Shown here one piece after another: positions 1 to 9,165 of a stretch of 64,000 nucleotides of DNA. The notes beneath the pieces were generated by a model. That model worked only from the letters and a program-made list of their open reading frames with translations. It ran no database searches and had not been told where the DNA came from. A program made the translations under genes and the position numbers. The stretch is taken from assembly GCA_902610175.1 (NCBI GenBank), contig CACLUR010000003.1, forward strand, positions 62,001 through 126,000. The letters run 5' to 3'. Each line of letters begins with the position of its first letter. The stretch's first letter is position 1. This DNA is from an uncultured Alphaproteobacteria bacterium (GTDB taxonomy: Bacteria; Pseudomonadota; Alphaproteobacteria; HIMB59).

Positions 1-1
1 T

Positions 2-853
2 AATTTGGAAATTCAAAGAGGTGAAATTTTAGCTCTTCTGGGCCCCAATGGTGCTGGAAAAACTACACTCATCAATGCAATATGTGGAATAGTCTTACCA
101 ACCTCTGGTAGCATTACAGTTGATGGTTATGATGTAGTAAAAGACTATAGAAGAACAAGGTCTATGATTGGACTTGTGCCCCAAGAACTTCATTTAGAGG
201 CTTTTGAAAAAGTTTTTCAAAACGTATCTTACACTAGAGGTCTTTATGGTAAGAAAAAAGATCCTGCCTTTATTGAAAAAATTTTAAGAGACCTCAGTCT
301 TTGGGATAAAAAAGATAGTAAACTTCGAGAGCTTTCTGGTGGCATGAAGAAAAGAGCTTTGATCGCAAAAGCCCTAAGTCATGAACCAAAAATATTATTT
401 TTAGATGAACCCACTGCAGGTGTTGATATTAATTTGCGAAGAGACATGTGGAGAGCAGTTAGAGAATTAAAAGAAAAGGGCGTAACAATAATTCTTACAA
501 CACATTACATCGAAGAGGCAGAGGCAATTTCTGATAGAGTTTCTGTGATAAATAATGGTGAAATAATAATTACAGATAATAAAAACGATTTAATGCAGAA
601 AATGGGCCAAAAGAATTTAACCATAGAATTCCAAGAGCCCTTTAATGAAATCCCTTCTTCTCTAGGAACGTACAACCTTAAAATGAATAATAATATTTCA
701 TTAACCTATACTTACGACTCTCAGGGGTCTTCAACAGGCATTACTGCACTACTCCAAGATATAAAATCAGCTGGCCTAAAACTGAAAGATTTAAACTCCT
801 CCCAGACATCTTTAGAGACAATATTTGAAAAATTATTGGAGGAAAGCGCATGA
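2..853 (+). CDS. ABC-2 type exporter, ATP-binding subunit (5' partial)
   Basis: Cytoplasmic ATPase that powers an ABC-2 exporter together with the permease encoded next. The frame is open to the left edge, so the true start is outside the window; a TTG at base 5 lies mid-domain and is not a credible start. Numbering from that codon: Walker A GPNGAGKTT 13-21, signature LSGGM 110-114, Walker B ILFLDEP 130-136, H-loop His167. About 90 residues follow the ATPase core, as in YadG/NodI/CcmA-like exporters. The stop overlaps the permease start as ATGA. Substrate unknown; drug, lipid or glycan export are all possible. Confidence 0.9.
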   Translation, partial: NLEIQRGEILALLGPNGAGKTTLINAICGIVLPTSGSITVDGYDVVKDYRRTRSMIGLVPQELHLEAFEKVFQNVSYTRGLYGKKKDPAFIEKILRDLSLWDKKDSKLRELSGGMKKRALIAKALSHEPKILFLDEPTAGVDINLRRDMWRAVRELKEKGVTIILTTHYIEEAEAISDRVSVINNGEIIITDNKNDLMQKMGQKNLTIEFQEPFNEIPSSLGTYNLKMNNNISLTYTYDSQGSSTGITALLQDIKSAGLKLKDLNSSQTSLETIFEKLLEESA

Positions 854-1611
854 ATTGGACAGGTATTATAGCGATTTACTTGCATGAAATGGACCGTATG
901 AGAAGGACAACAGTTCAAAGTATATTTTCTCCTGTTATCTCCTCCTCTTTATATTTTGTTGTATTTGGTGCAGCAATTGGTAGCCGAATACCTGTAATTG
1001 AGGATATTTCATATGGATCTTTCATAGTTCCGGGAATGATAATGTTAGCCTTACTAACACAGAGCGTTTCAAACGCTTCATCAGGAATTTTCTTTCCAAA
1101 ATTTTTAGGTACTATTAATGAAATTTATGCTGCACCTTTATCAACCACAGAAATTGTTATTGGCTTTGTTGGAGCAGCTACCACAAAATCTATAATTCTA
1201 GGGAGCCTAATATTAGCAACAGGGTTATTTTTTGTTGAAATTTATATTATGCACCCATTTGCGATGATTCTAATGCTTGTTTTAACATCTTTAACTTTTA
1301 GCTTACTTGGTTTTTTGATTGGAATGTTGTCAACTAATTGGGAAGAACTTTCTATATTTCCAACTCTTATTTTATCTCCACTTGTTTTTCTTGGGGGTTC
1401 GCTATATTCAATCAACTGGTTGCCAGAGTTTTGGCAAAACGTTTCTTTGGTAAATCCAGTTCTTTACTTAGTAAGTGGTTTTCGATGGAGTTTTTATGAA
1501 ATGGCTGATGTAAGTATTACAACAAGTTTGATTATGATATTTACATTTTTAATCCTAAATATATCTGCAATTATTTATATTTTTTCAAAAGGCTTTAAAA
1601 TTAAAGACTAG
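850..1611 (+). CDS. ABC-2 type exporter, permease subunit
   Basis: Inner-membrane subunit pairing with the upstream ATPase, to which it is translationally coupled (ATGA overlap). The 253-residue protein has about six hydrophobic segments and the ABC2_membrane layout of YadH/NodJ: a cytoplasmic N-terminus, a first helix rich in Ser/Phe, a central amphipathic stretch (FPKFLGTINEIYAAPLS) and the late motif SPLVFLGGSLYSINWLP that is typical of the family. The substrate cannot be deduced. The photolyase gene starts 6 bp downstream, so the three genes may share a transcript without sharing a function. Confidence 0.85.
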   Translation: MNWTGIIAIYLHEMDRMRRTTVQSIFSPVISSSLYFVVFGAAIGSRIPVIEDISYGSFIVPGMIMLALLTQSVSNASSGIFFPKFLGTINEIYAAPLSTTEIVIGFVGAATTKSIILGSLILATGLFFVEIYIMHPFAMILMLVLTSLTFSLLGFLIGMLSTNWEELSIFPTLILSPLVFLGGSLYSINWLPEFWQNVSLVNPVLYLVSGFRWSFYEMADVSITTSLIMIFTFLILNISAIIYIFSKGFKIKD

Positions 1612-1617
1612 TAACAG

Positions 1618-3051
1618 ATGTCAAATAGGATCGTCTGGTTTAAGAAGAATTTAAGATTTAAAGACAATGAAATACTAATTGATGAAAATAAAAAATCTAT
1701 ATTGATTTACATTATAGAACCTGAACTGTGGAAGCAAAAAGACATGTCTTTAAGGCAGTGGCAATTTACATTAGAGAGTGTAAATGAGCTTAAACGACAA
1801 TTACTCAGAAATAATTTACATTTAAATATCTTTTTTGGTGATGCATTGGAAATATTCAAGTTTTTAAATGATAATTATAGCTTTTCAAGCGTAATTAGCG
1901 AACAAGAAACAGGTATTCAATGGACTTACCAAAGAGATAAAAAATTAAAAGAATTTTTTTTTCAAAATAAAATTGATTGGATAGAGTGTTCTTACCCAGG
2001 CGTTAAAAGAGGACAACATGATAGAAATCTATGGGCTAAAAATTTTAGAAACGAGATTACTAAAAAGCCTAATTTGCCCATCATAAAACAATCAGTTAAT
2101 TTAGAATTAACAAACCATGAATTACCAAAATTTTTTTATGACTCAACACCATGTCCACATAGGCAAAAGGGTGGATCTGTTGAGGCAGAAAAATTACTTC
2201 AGTCTTTTTTAAATAAAAGAGGAGAAAATTATCAATTTGAGATGTCTAGCCCAATAACTGCTGAAAAAAGCTGCTCAAGATTATCAACTCATTTAACCTA
2301 CGGTACAATTTCACACCGCACAGTTTTTCAAGAGGCTACAAAAAAAAGAGATCAAATAAAGCATAAGAATAAAAATTTTGCCAAATCTATAAATTCTTTT
2401 TTATCTAGGTTGCATTGGAGATCGCATTTTATTCAAAAATTAGAGGATCAGCCATCAATTGAACATACAAGCTTTATTCCTGTATATGATCAAATACGTG
2501 AAAAAGATGAAGAGAAATTAGAGGCTTGGATTGAAGGTAAGACCGGAGTTCATTTTATTGATGCGTGTATGATTTATCTTAGAAATTATGGATGGATTAA
2601 TTTTAGAATGAGAGCAATGTTAGCTTCATTTGCTTCTTATAATTTATGGCTTGATTGGAGATACTTTGCTCCACGCTTGGCAGCATTGTTTACAGACTTT
2701 GAGCCTGGAATTCATTACAGTCAAATACAAATGCAGTCTGGGACAACCGGTATCAATACTATTAGAATGTATAATCCTTATAAACAAGCTATGGATCAAG
2801 ATCCACTCGGTAAATTTATAAAGTCACAAATTCCTGAAGTAAAAAATTTCCCACCTACCTTTTTTCATAATCCCCCAAAAAAAAGTTCGAATGTAAATTT
2901 ATTCGATAATGAGGTTCAAAAAGAAATAATAAATGTTAAAGAAACCGCACAGTATGCTAGAAAAAAAATTTTCGATATACGCAAATCGCAAGAGCATAAA
3001 ATACTTGCAAAAAATGTTTATTTGAAACATGGGAGTAGAGGAAGAAGCTAA
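1618..3051 (+). CDS. Cryptochrome/DNA photolyase family protein
   Basis: FAD protein expected to repair UV photoproducts with blue light, or to act as a blue-light receptor. The N-terminal 130 residues form the Rossmann-like antenna domain (IVWFKKNLRFKDNE). The C-terminal half is the FAD-binding helical domain: SRLSTHLTYG at 220-229, the WRSHF tract, GWINFRMRAM around 325 with the Asn expected near the flavin N5, and MYNPYKQ around 383. The 477-residue length is normal. The MDQDP motif after NPYKQ recalls a bacterial cryptochrome-like group rather than E. coli PhrB, so CPD versus 6-4 specificity is open. UV repair suits a surface-ocean bacterium. Confidence 0.87.
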   Translation: MSNRIVWFKKNLRFKDNEILIDENKKSILIYIIEPELWKQKDMSLRQWQFTLESVNELKRQLLRNNLHLNIFFGDALEIFKFLNDNYSFSSVISEQETGIQWTYQRDKKLKEFFFQNKIDWIECSYPGVKRGQHDRNLWAKNFRNEITKKPNLPIIKQSVNLELTNHELPKFFYDSTPCPHRQKGGSVEAEKLLQSFLNKRGENYQFEMSSPITAEKSCSRLSTHLTYGTISHRTVFQEATKKRDQIKHKNKNFAKSINSFLSRLHWRSHFIQKLEDQPSIEHTSFIPVYDQIREKDEEKLEAWIEGKTGVHFIDACMIYLRNYGWINFRMRAMLASFASYNLWLDWRYFAPRLAALFTDFEPGIHYSQIQMQSGTTGINTIRMYNPYKQAMDQDPLGKFIKSQIPEVKNFPPTFFHNPPKKSSNVNLFDNEVQKEIINVKETAQYARKKIFDIRKSQEHKILAKNVYLKHGSRGRS

Positions 3052-3052
3052 C

Positions 3053-3907
3053 TTAATCTATGTTTGGAAAACCTAAATAATTTTCATCACCCTCATAAAT
3101 TTTTCCTTTATTCATAAAATCATGAATGTGAAAAGTTAAATTATTTTCATCAACAAAGATTATACCATAACTAGGCTCTTCCATTTTAAAATTTTCAACA
3201 TCACTATCAAAGTCTAACTCCCTTGCATGTAATAATCCCCTCAAGCTAGCGTAAGGTACATTTTTCCATTTCCCACTTAATGGTCTATGGCCATGACCAA
3301 AAAATAAATATTTAATTTTAGGTGCGTATTTGTCTAATAATTTAGCAATAATTTCTTGGTCTTTATCATTAAAAGAATAGTTATCCATCGACTTCATGAA
3401 AACATTCATTGGGTTATGGTGCATAAAAATTATATTTGAATTCGACTTAAAAGATAAAATCTCTTTTTCGAGCCAATTAACTCTTTTGTGACAGTAATAA
3501 CCTTCGTGAATGTTATTAATATTTTTATTGTCCCACACTGTGTCACAAAATATTAATTTATGATTTTTGATTTCTATTGAGGATTGAATAAATCCATCAT
3601 CATCAATTTTAGTCACACTTGATAGTTCTGCTTTAACTACTTCACGATTATCATGATTTCCAATCATAATTACTGAAGGTAAGTCAAGTCTCTTCAATTC
3701 CTCTTTGAACAGTTGATAGCTTTCTTTAATGCCGTTATGGGCAATGTCTCCTGTTATTACAACTAAATCAGCATTTCTGTGGTTTTTATTAACATCATTT
3801 ATAAAAGCCCTAAATCTATTGACCGGATTCGCGCCATACATAGTCTCACCGTCTTTTAAAAAATGTAGGTCACTGACTTGAATAATTTTTAAATTATTAT
3901 CATTCAT
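3053..3907 (-). CDS. Calcineurin-like metallophosphoesterase (CpdA-like)
   Basis: Dinuclear-metal phosphoesterase of the class III (CpdA / cyclic nucleotide phosphodiesterase-like) group. All ligand motifs are visible in order: D13-x-H15 (VSDLHF), GD at 53-54, GNHD at 83-86, MHHNP near 162 and GHGH near 204. It is cytoplasmic, with no signal peptide. It converges on the photolyase gene with a single base between the two stop codons, so there is no room for an intrinsic terminator. A cAMP substrate is typical of CpdA, but this superfamily is broad and specificity is only suggested. Confidence 0.8.
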   Translation of the reverse strand: MNDNNLKIIQVSDLHFLKDGETMYGANPVNRFRAFINDVNKNHRNADLVVITGDIAHNGIKESYQLFKEELKRLDLPSVIMIGNHDNREVVKAELSSVTKIDDDGFIQSSIEIKNHKLIFCDTVWDNKNINNIHEGYYCHKRVNWLEKEILSFKSNSNIIFMHHNPMNVFMKSMDNYSFNDKDQEIIAKLLDKYAPKIKYLFFGHGHRPLSGKWKNVPYASLRGLLHARELDFDSDVENFKMEEPSYGIIFVDENNLTFHIHDFMNKGKIYEGDENYLGFPNID

Positions 3908-3995
3908 TTCTAGATGGCTTTACTATTCATAATTTCATATTAACATAAAATAAAATCTTTATATTTAGATTAAATTAATAATTAATTTTTATTAG

Positions 3996-5660
3996 ATGAG
4001 TAATTTTGATAACCCTGATTATATTGTAATTGGCTCAGGATCAGCGGGATCTGCAATTGCATACAGACTTGGGGAAAATCCTCAATTAAAAATTCTGGTA
4101 TTAGAATTTGGAGGAAATGACAACAGTCCTTTTATACAAATGCCTGCAGCTCTCTCATACCCAATGAATATGAATAAATTCGATTGGGGCTACAAAGCAG
4201 AACCTGAACCTACTTTAAATGGTAGGTCTCTCGTTTGCCCCAGAGGAAAGGTTATTGGAGGATCTTCATCAATTAACGGAATGATTTATGTCAGAGGAAA
4301 CGCTGGTGACTATAATGAGTGGGCTGAAAGTGGGGCAAAAGGTTGGGATTATCCCAATGTCCTTCCATATTTTCAAAGAATGGAAGCAAGCCATGGAGGC
4401 AATTCAGAGTTTAGAGGAAAAACAGGTCCTTTAAACATAACTCATGGCAAAAGAGATAACCCATTACACAATGCTTTTGTAAAAGCTACCGAGCAGGCGG
4501 GATATACCTACACTGATGACTACAATGGCTTTCGACAGGAAGGTTTTGGACCAGCTGACATGACTGTTTGGAAAGGCTCTCGTTTTTCAACAGCAAAAGC
4601 TTATTTAAAGCCTGCATTAGCGAAAAAAAATGTACAACTCATAACAAAGGTTCTAGTCGATAAAATAATTTTTCAAGAAGATAAAGCTAAGGGAGTTGAG
4701 GTATTCCATCGGGGCCAAAAAAAAACCTTTACTGCAAATATTGGTGTTGTTTTATCAGCTGGCGCTATCAATAGTCCTACAATTCTTCAAAGATCGGGTA
4801 TTGGAGAGGGTAATGATTTAAATAGTTTGGGGATCAAGGTTATTAAAAACTTACCAGGTGTTGGTAAAAACTTACAAGATCATTTAGAAGTTTATTTTCA
4901 AGTTAAATGTTTACAACCAGTAACACTTAATAAATATTTAAATCCTTTTTCTAAATTACTTATCGGCATGCAATGGATGTTTCTTAAAAGTGGGCCAGGT
5001 GCAACAAACCAATTTGAAACTCTTGGTTTCATTCGCTCTGATAAAAACATACCATATCCAGATATACAATTTCATTTTCTTCCAGTGGCAATACGATATG
5101 ACGGAAAGGCACCTAGCGAAGGTCACGGTTTTCAATTGCATGTAGGACCAATGCGTTCAAAATCTAGAGGCTTTGTAAAATTAAAATCTAGTAACCCTTT
5201 TGATCCACCAACTATAAAATTCAATTACATGTCTCATGAAGATGATTTTCCAAACTTTAGAAAATCACTTAGACTTAGTAGAGAAATATTGAGTCAAGAG
5301 GCCCTAGTTCCTTTTAAAGGAGATGAAATTCAACCTGGTGATAACGTTGTTTCGGATGAAGGACTCGACGAATTTATAAAAAATAATTGTGAAAGTGCCT
5401 ATCATCCATGTGGTACCTGCAAGATTGGAAAAGAAGATGACCCTTCTTCTGTCGTTCTAAACGATTGCAAAGTAAAGGGTTTTTCAAATTTATACCTTGC
5501 AGACTCATCAATTTTTCCTCAGATATGTAATGGCAATCTTAATGCACCATCGATAATGACTGGTGAGAAGGCCTCAGATCATATCTTGGGAAAACCTCTT
5601 TTAGCACCATCAAATCTACAACCTTATACCCATCCAAATTGGCAAAATTCACAAAGATAA
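3996..5660 (+). CDS. betA: Choline dehydrogenase (GMC oxidoreductase)
   Basis: FAD-dependent membrane-associated oxidase of choline to betaine aldehyde, and often on to glycine betaine. The 554 residues match the BetA length (556 in E. coli). Residues 13-18 are the dinucleotide motif GSGSAG, followed by the GMC signature around GGSSSINGMIYVRGNA, and near the C-terminus YHPCGTCKIG carries the catalytic His of the family, then SIFPQICNGNLNAPSIM. The region YHFLPVAI-like to FNYMSHE closely follows E. coli BetA as I remember it. No betB or betI lies nearby. It feeds the glycine betaine pool that the ProVXW and TmpAB-like genes also supply. Other GMC alcohols remain possible. Confidence 0.85.
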   Translation: MSNFDNPDYIVIGSGSAGSAIAYRLGENPQLKILVLEFGGNDNSPFIQMPAALSYPMNMNKFDWGYKAEPEPTLNGRSLVCPRGKVIGGSSSINGMIYVRGNAGDYNEWAESGAKGWDYPNVLPYFQRMEASHGGNSEFRGKTGPLNITHGKRDNPLHNAFVKATEQAGYTYTDDYNGFRQEGFGPADMTVWKGSRFSTAKAYLKPALAKKNVQLITKVLVDKIIFQEDKAKGVEVFHRGQKKTFTANIGVVLSAGAINSPTILQRSGIGEGNDLNSLGIKVIKNLPGVGKNLQDHLEVYFQVKCLQPVTLNKYLNPFSKLLIGMQWMFLKSGPGATNQFETLGFIRSDKNIPYPDIQFHFLPVAIRYDGKAPSEGHGFQLHVGPMRSKSRGFVKLKSSNPFDPPTIKFNYMSHEDDFPNFRKSLRLSREILSQEALVPFKGDEIQPGDNVVSDEGLDEFIKNNCESAYHPCGTCKIGKEDDPSSVVLNDCKVKGFSNLYLADSSIFPQICNGNLNAPSIMTGEKASDHILGKPLLAPSNLQPYTHPNWQNSQR

Positions 5661-5665
5661 AATTA

Positions 5666-6199
5666 ATGATCAGGCTGTTGCTTTTGTTTCTAATACTCCC
5701 ATTTACTGCATATTCTGATAAACATATTCCATATTATAAATCCCTAGCTCATGATCAGTCGTGGTTACGTCACTATCCAGAAAATCAAGATTTGAACAAA
5801 CAAACAGAGAAGTTTCTCCTCACAGAGAAAAATATGCCTGTAAAGGTTATTGAAGAGTTTAGAAATACTTGGAGTTCTTATACAGATTGGTACCGCATTG
5901 AATTGTTTAATGGAATACAAGGTTGGATTGCTCACAATCAGTTATCTAAAAAAAGAACTTTGCTGATACTGGAGGATATTGAGCTGTATGCATTGAAATC
6001 TTATGACCCTGAGTCTTGGATGACTATTCAAAAAGGAGTAATACTTGCACCAAAAATTGTAAACTTGTTAGAAGTAAAAGAAAAAATGGTGAAAATAAGT
6101 ATACCTGAGGGCAATAAATCCTCTGTAAAAGGATGGATACCCATAGATGATAGATTATGGGGTTTCTCTAGTAATGAAACGCAAATTTTAAATGATTAA
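5666..6199 (+). CDS. Exported SH3-domain protein
   Basis: Secreted or periplasmic protein of unknown role with two SH3b-like units. The chosen ATG at 5666, six bases after the betA stop, gives a clean signal peptide (MIRLLLLFLILPFTAYS); an in-frame TTG at 5639 would put nine polar residues in front and overlap betA. The mature part holds the pattern VKVIEEF...WYRIELFNGIQGWIAHNQL followed by a second, weaker copy ending in GWIPIDD, as in alphaproteobacterial SH3 proteins that accompany envelope functions. Length 177 residues. The next gene overlaps its 3' end by 8 bp, suggesting co-expression. Confidence 0.7.
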   Translation: MIRLLLLFLILPFTAYSDKHIPYYKSLAHDQSWLRHYPENQDLNKQTEKFLLTEKNMPVKVIEEFRNTWSSYTDWYRIELFNGIQGWIAHNQLSKKRTLLILEDIELYALKSYDPESWMTIQKGVILAPKIVNLLEVKEKMVKISIPEGNKSSVKGWIPIDDRLWGFSSNETQILND

Positions 6200-6737
6200 A
6201 TACTTACTATTTATATTGCTCGTGATACAAGACTTGATGGCATATAATGAATCCCCTTATAAAGTAGTTCATCAGACAGATACTTATGAAATTAGATTTT
6301 ATGAGGAGCGTCTATTAGTTCAAACCCAATACACTAATCAAAATAATGGATTTCGAAAACTTTTTAATTATATTTCTGGCAACAATAAAAAAAGTGAAAA
6401 AATTGCAATGACCACACCAGTGAATGTTACTCAAATTGAAAATGAGTACATTATGCAATTTTATTTACCAAATAAATACAAACCAAATGAAATACCTTTG
6501 CCATCAGATAATTCAGTAATAATTTCTTCAATTGAAGCAGGTTATTTTGCAGTAATTAGATATTCTGGTTTTGCTTCCGATAAAAATTTTTATAAACATC
6601 GAGAGGTTTTAAAAAATAAGTTAAATACTGATAATATTGAAGTTATTGGACCTGCTATTAAAGCTACTTATGATGGCCCTTTTACATTGCCTAATCTTCG
6701 AAGAAATGAAGCTATTTTTCAAGTTGACTGGAAGTAG
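6192..6737 (+). CDS. SOUL-family heme-binding protein, exported
   Basis: Member of the SOUL/HBP family, small beta-barrel proteins that bind heme or other tetrapyrroles. Visible hallmarks are YKVVHQTDTYEIRFYE near the N-terminus (usual form YxVxxxxxxYEIRxYxP), FRKLFNYISGNN, and KIAMTTPV, which is almost invariant in the family. A hydrophobic leader (MIKYLLFILLVIQDLMA) indicates export. The 181 residues are full length for a bacterial SOUL protein. It overlaps the SH3 gene. Physiological role in bacteria is unsettled; heme buffering is only a family-based guess. Confidence 0.85.
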   Translation: MIKYLLFILLVIQDLMAYNESPYKVVHQTDTYEIRFYEERLLVQTQYTNQNNGFRKLFNYISGNNKKSEKIAMTTPVNVTQIENEYIMQFYLPNKYKPNEIPLPSDNSVIISSIEAGYFAVIRYSGFASDKNFYKHREVLKNKLNTDNIEVIGPAIKATYDGPFTLPNLRRNEAIFQVDWK

Positions 6738-6919
6738 ACCCTTTGATTTTTAGTAGAAGCTCAAATAATTTTTTAGACTCAAATACTAATAGACATTGAT
6801 TCTATTGCCCTATCTTTAGATATTCACTGGATGCATAGTTAAATTAACTTCTTAGCATTATTTTTTTTGTGAATCTGTAACTATAAGTCATGTATTACTC
6901 AAAATATAGAGAGGTATTT

Positions 6920-7261
6920 ATGAAACTAATAACAGCTATTATCAAGCCCGACAAGGTTGAAGCTTTGAGACAGGCACTAACAGGTGTCGATATACAAGGT
7001 TTAACTATTGTTGAGGCCAAAGGATATGGGCGCCAAAAGGGTCATACCGAACTGTACCGAGGCGCAGAATATGAGGTACATTTTCTTCCTAAATCTCGAG
7101 CTGAGATTTTAGTGGACTCTGCAGACGTCGAAAAAGTCATTACTACAGTTTCTGAAGCAGTAAAATCAGGGAAAATTGGTGATGGTAAAATATTTGTAAC
7201 TGAGGTGCAAGATGTTGTCCGAATACGTACAGGAGAACGAGGCGCTGAGGCAATAAAATAA
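6920..7261 (+). CDS. glnK: Nitrogen regulatory protein PII (GlnK)
   Basis: Trimeric PII signal protein that senses 2-oxoglutarate, ATP and ADP and plugs the ammonium channel. The ATG at 6920 preceded by GAGGTATTT gives 113 residues, the standard size; an in-frame ATG at 6890 would add ten residues that no PII carries. The T-loop GRQKGHTELYRGAEY is intact with the uridylylation site Tyr51, and the C-terminal RIRTGERG motif is present. The gene is 9 bp upstream of amtB, the classic glnK-amtB operon. I see no convincing NtrC or sigma-54 site in the 180 bp before it. Confidence 0.96.
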   Translation: MKLITAIIKPDKVEALRQALTGVDIQGLTIVEAKGYGRQKGHTELYRGAEYEVHFLPKSRAEILVDSADVEKVITTVSEAVKSGKIGDGKIFVTEVQDVVRIRTGERGAEAIK

Positions 7262-7270
7262 GGAGATCGT

Positions 7271-8551
7271 ATGAAAAAAATATTAACTTTTTTAATCCCT
7301 ACTTTGCTTCTCTCTGGAGTTGCAAGTGCAGAGGTTTCCGCTGAAACAGCTTTTGTATTCAATACATTTTTATTTGTTTTTAGTGGAGTCTTAGTGATGT
7401 TCATGGCATTAGGTTTTTCCATGTTAGAAGCAGGATTTGTTCGTAAAAAAAACACATCGGCAATTTTACTTAAGAATATAGCTTTATATTCAGTAGCCGG
7501 AATAATGTTTTATCTAATAGGTTACAGCTTAATGTATGTAGATGTCTCAGGTTGGATAGGCTCACTAAGTGGTGCGTTTTATGATACAGCTGATGATTTG
7601 ACAGTTGCTACAGAAGAGGGTGGATACTCTTTAGCATCAGATTGGTTTTTCCAAATGGTTTTCTGTGCAACAGCTATTTCGATTGTATCTGGTGCATGTG
7701 CTGAAAGAATAAAAGTATGGCCATTTATTATATTTGCTGCTTTTATGACAGGAGTCATTTACCCAATATATGGTTCATGGACTTGGGGCGGCGGATGGCT
7801 AACTGAAATGGGCTTTTCTGATTTTGCTGGTTCGACAATTGTTCACTCAGTTGGTGGATGGGCAGCTTTAACCGGATGTTTAATCCTTGGTCCTAGAGCT
7901 GGCAAATATGGTTCTGATGGAAAAATAACTCCAATCGCAGGTGCAAATATGCCTTTAGCTTGTCTAGGCACTTTTATCCTTTGGTTTGGATGGTTTGGAT
8001 TTAATGGTGGGTCACAGCTAGCTCTTGGAAGTGCTGCTGATGCTTCTGCTATGTCAATTGTGGTCGTTAATACCAATATCGCTGCATGCGGCGGTGTTGT
8101 AGCAGCAATAATTCTATCACAGCTAATGTATAAGAAGATTGATTTATCAATTGCGTTAAATGGTGCCATTGCTGGTCTTGTTGCAATTACAGCTGGTCCT
8201 GATTTAAGTAACCATTTCTTATCTATGATTGTTGGTGCTATTGGTGGTATCCTTTGTACAATTGCTATCCCGATGCTCGATAAAATGAAAATCGATGATG
8301 TTGTGGGAGCGATTTCTGCTCACTTAGTTGCAGGTATATGGGGAACTTTGGCTGTAGGTATCTTTGGAAGTGGAGATTTCTTGGTCCAATTGATCGGTAT
8401 CGTGGCTGCTGGTGTATTGGTTGTGCCTTTAAGTGGCGTTTTCTTTTACATTCTAAAAGGAACAATTGGCTTAAGAGTGTCTGAAGAGACGGAAGCTTCA
8501 GGTCTTGATAAAGCTGAATTGACAACAGAAGCTTACCCAGAATTTAAATAA
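7271..8551 (+). CDS. amtB: Ammonium transporter AmtB
   Basis: Trimeric inner-membrane channel for ammonium. A signal peptide (ending VASA around residue 20) precedes eleven hydrophobic helices. The pore-lining twin histidines are present: His192 in STIVHSVGGWAAL and a second in ISAHLVAGIWG near residue 350. The Amt signature DFAGSTIVH is intact. Length 426 is normal. It follows glnK with an AGGAG ribosome site and is closed by a strong terminator at 8571-8602. High-affinity nitrogen uptake is expected in oligotrophic plankton. Confidence 0.96.
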   Translation: MKKILTFLIPTLLLSGVASAEVSAETAFVFNTFLFVFSGVLVMFMALGFSMLEAGFVRKKNTSAILLKNIALYSVAGIMFYLIGYSLMYVDVSGWIGSLSGAFYDTADDLTVATEEGGYSLASDWFFQMVFCATAISIVSGACAERIKVWPFIIFAAFMTGVIYPIYGSWTWGGGWLTEMGFSDFAGSTIVHSVGGWAALTGCLILGPRAGKYGSDGKITPIAGANMPLACLGTFILWFGWFGFNGGSQLALGSAADASAMSIVVVNTNIAACGGVVAAIILSQLMYKKIDLSIALNGAIAGLVAITAGPDLSNHFLSMIVGAIGGILCTIAIPMLDKMKIDDVVGAISAHLVAGIWGTLAVGIFGSGDFLVQLIGIVAAGVLVVPLSGVFFYILKGTIGLRVSEETEASGLDKAELTTEAYPEFK

Positions 8552-8570
8552 TCTTATTTATAGTACTCCT

Positions 8571-8602
8571 AAAAAAGGGGCACATTATGTGCCCCTTTTT
8601 TT
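8571..8602. terminator. Bidirectional intrinsic terminator between amtB and gpx
   Basis: AAAAAA, then GGGGCACA-TTA-TGTGCCCC, then a run of seven T. The 8-bp GC-rich stem with A tract on one side and T tract on the other works for both strands and ends the convergent amtB and glutathione peroxidase transcripts. The right T tract touches the gpx stop codon. Confidence 0.9.
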
Positions 8603-9125
8603 ATATTAACTCATCAATCAAACTTGTAATTTTTGAACTGTCAGGTTTGGTCATAGAGGACCAACTTTTAACTAATTGACCTTCTGCATCAAAGAGATAC
8701 TTATAAAAATTCCATTTAGGAGTTTCATTATACTCTGATGTCATCCAACTGTATATTGGATGGGCATTTTCACCAACAACACTGATAATTTCTGATATAA
8801 TAAATTTGGTTTCATAATTAACTAAACAAAATTCTTTAACTTCCTCATTATTACTTAGCTCTTGATGAAAACTATCAGAAGGAGTTCCAATAATTACTAA
8901 ATTCTTTTCAAAATACTCACGATGAAGATTGGATAGATTAGCGTATTGTTTTGTGAAACCACATCTACTAGCCGTATTTACAAGAAGAATGGGTTTACCT
9001 TTAAATTTATCAAGATTAACTGTATTTCCATCAATATCTTGAATACTAAAGTTATATAAGTTTTTCGCCATAATGCTCCCTATGCTTGTGAGTAAAATAC
9101 TCAAAGTTATCAAGAAAATTCTCAT
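8601..9125 (-). CDS. Glutathione peroxidase family protein, exported
   Basis: Thiol peroxidase of the GPx family that reduces peroxides with thioredoxin or glutathione. The leader MRIFLITLSILLTSIGSIMA directs export. The peroxidatic Cys55 sits in TASRCGFT, and WNFYKYL holds the active-site Trp/Asn region. The usual FGGQEP loop is altered to TPSDSFHQEL, keeping a Gln but not the double Gly. A second Cys near 99 (EFCLVNYE) may be the resolving Cys. It is the last gene of the minus-strand osmolyte run, 40 bp after the HD-oxygenase gene. Confidence 0.85.
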   Translation of the reverse strand: MRIFLITLSILLTSIGSIMAKNLYNFSIQDIDGNTVNLDKFKGKPILLVNTASRCGFTKQYANLSNLHREYFEKNLVIIGTPSDSFHQELSNNEEVKEFCLVNYETKFIISEIISVVGENAHPIYSWMTSEYNETPKWNFYKYLFDAEGQLVKSWSSMTKPDSSKITSLIDELI

Positions 9126-9165
9126 GACAATATATACTTACTTAAAATTATATGGATTTATAGAT

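Noticed and set aside
5639-5665. TTG start for the SH3 protein inside betA
   Set aside because: The ATG at 5666 exposes a clean signal peptide; the upstream extension is polar.
6890-6919. Upstream ATG for glnK
   Set aside because: PII proteins start at MK(L/V)I; the ATG at 6920 has the ribosome site and gives the standard length and Tyr51.
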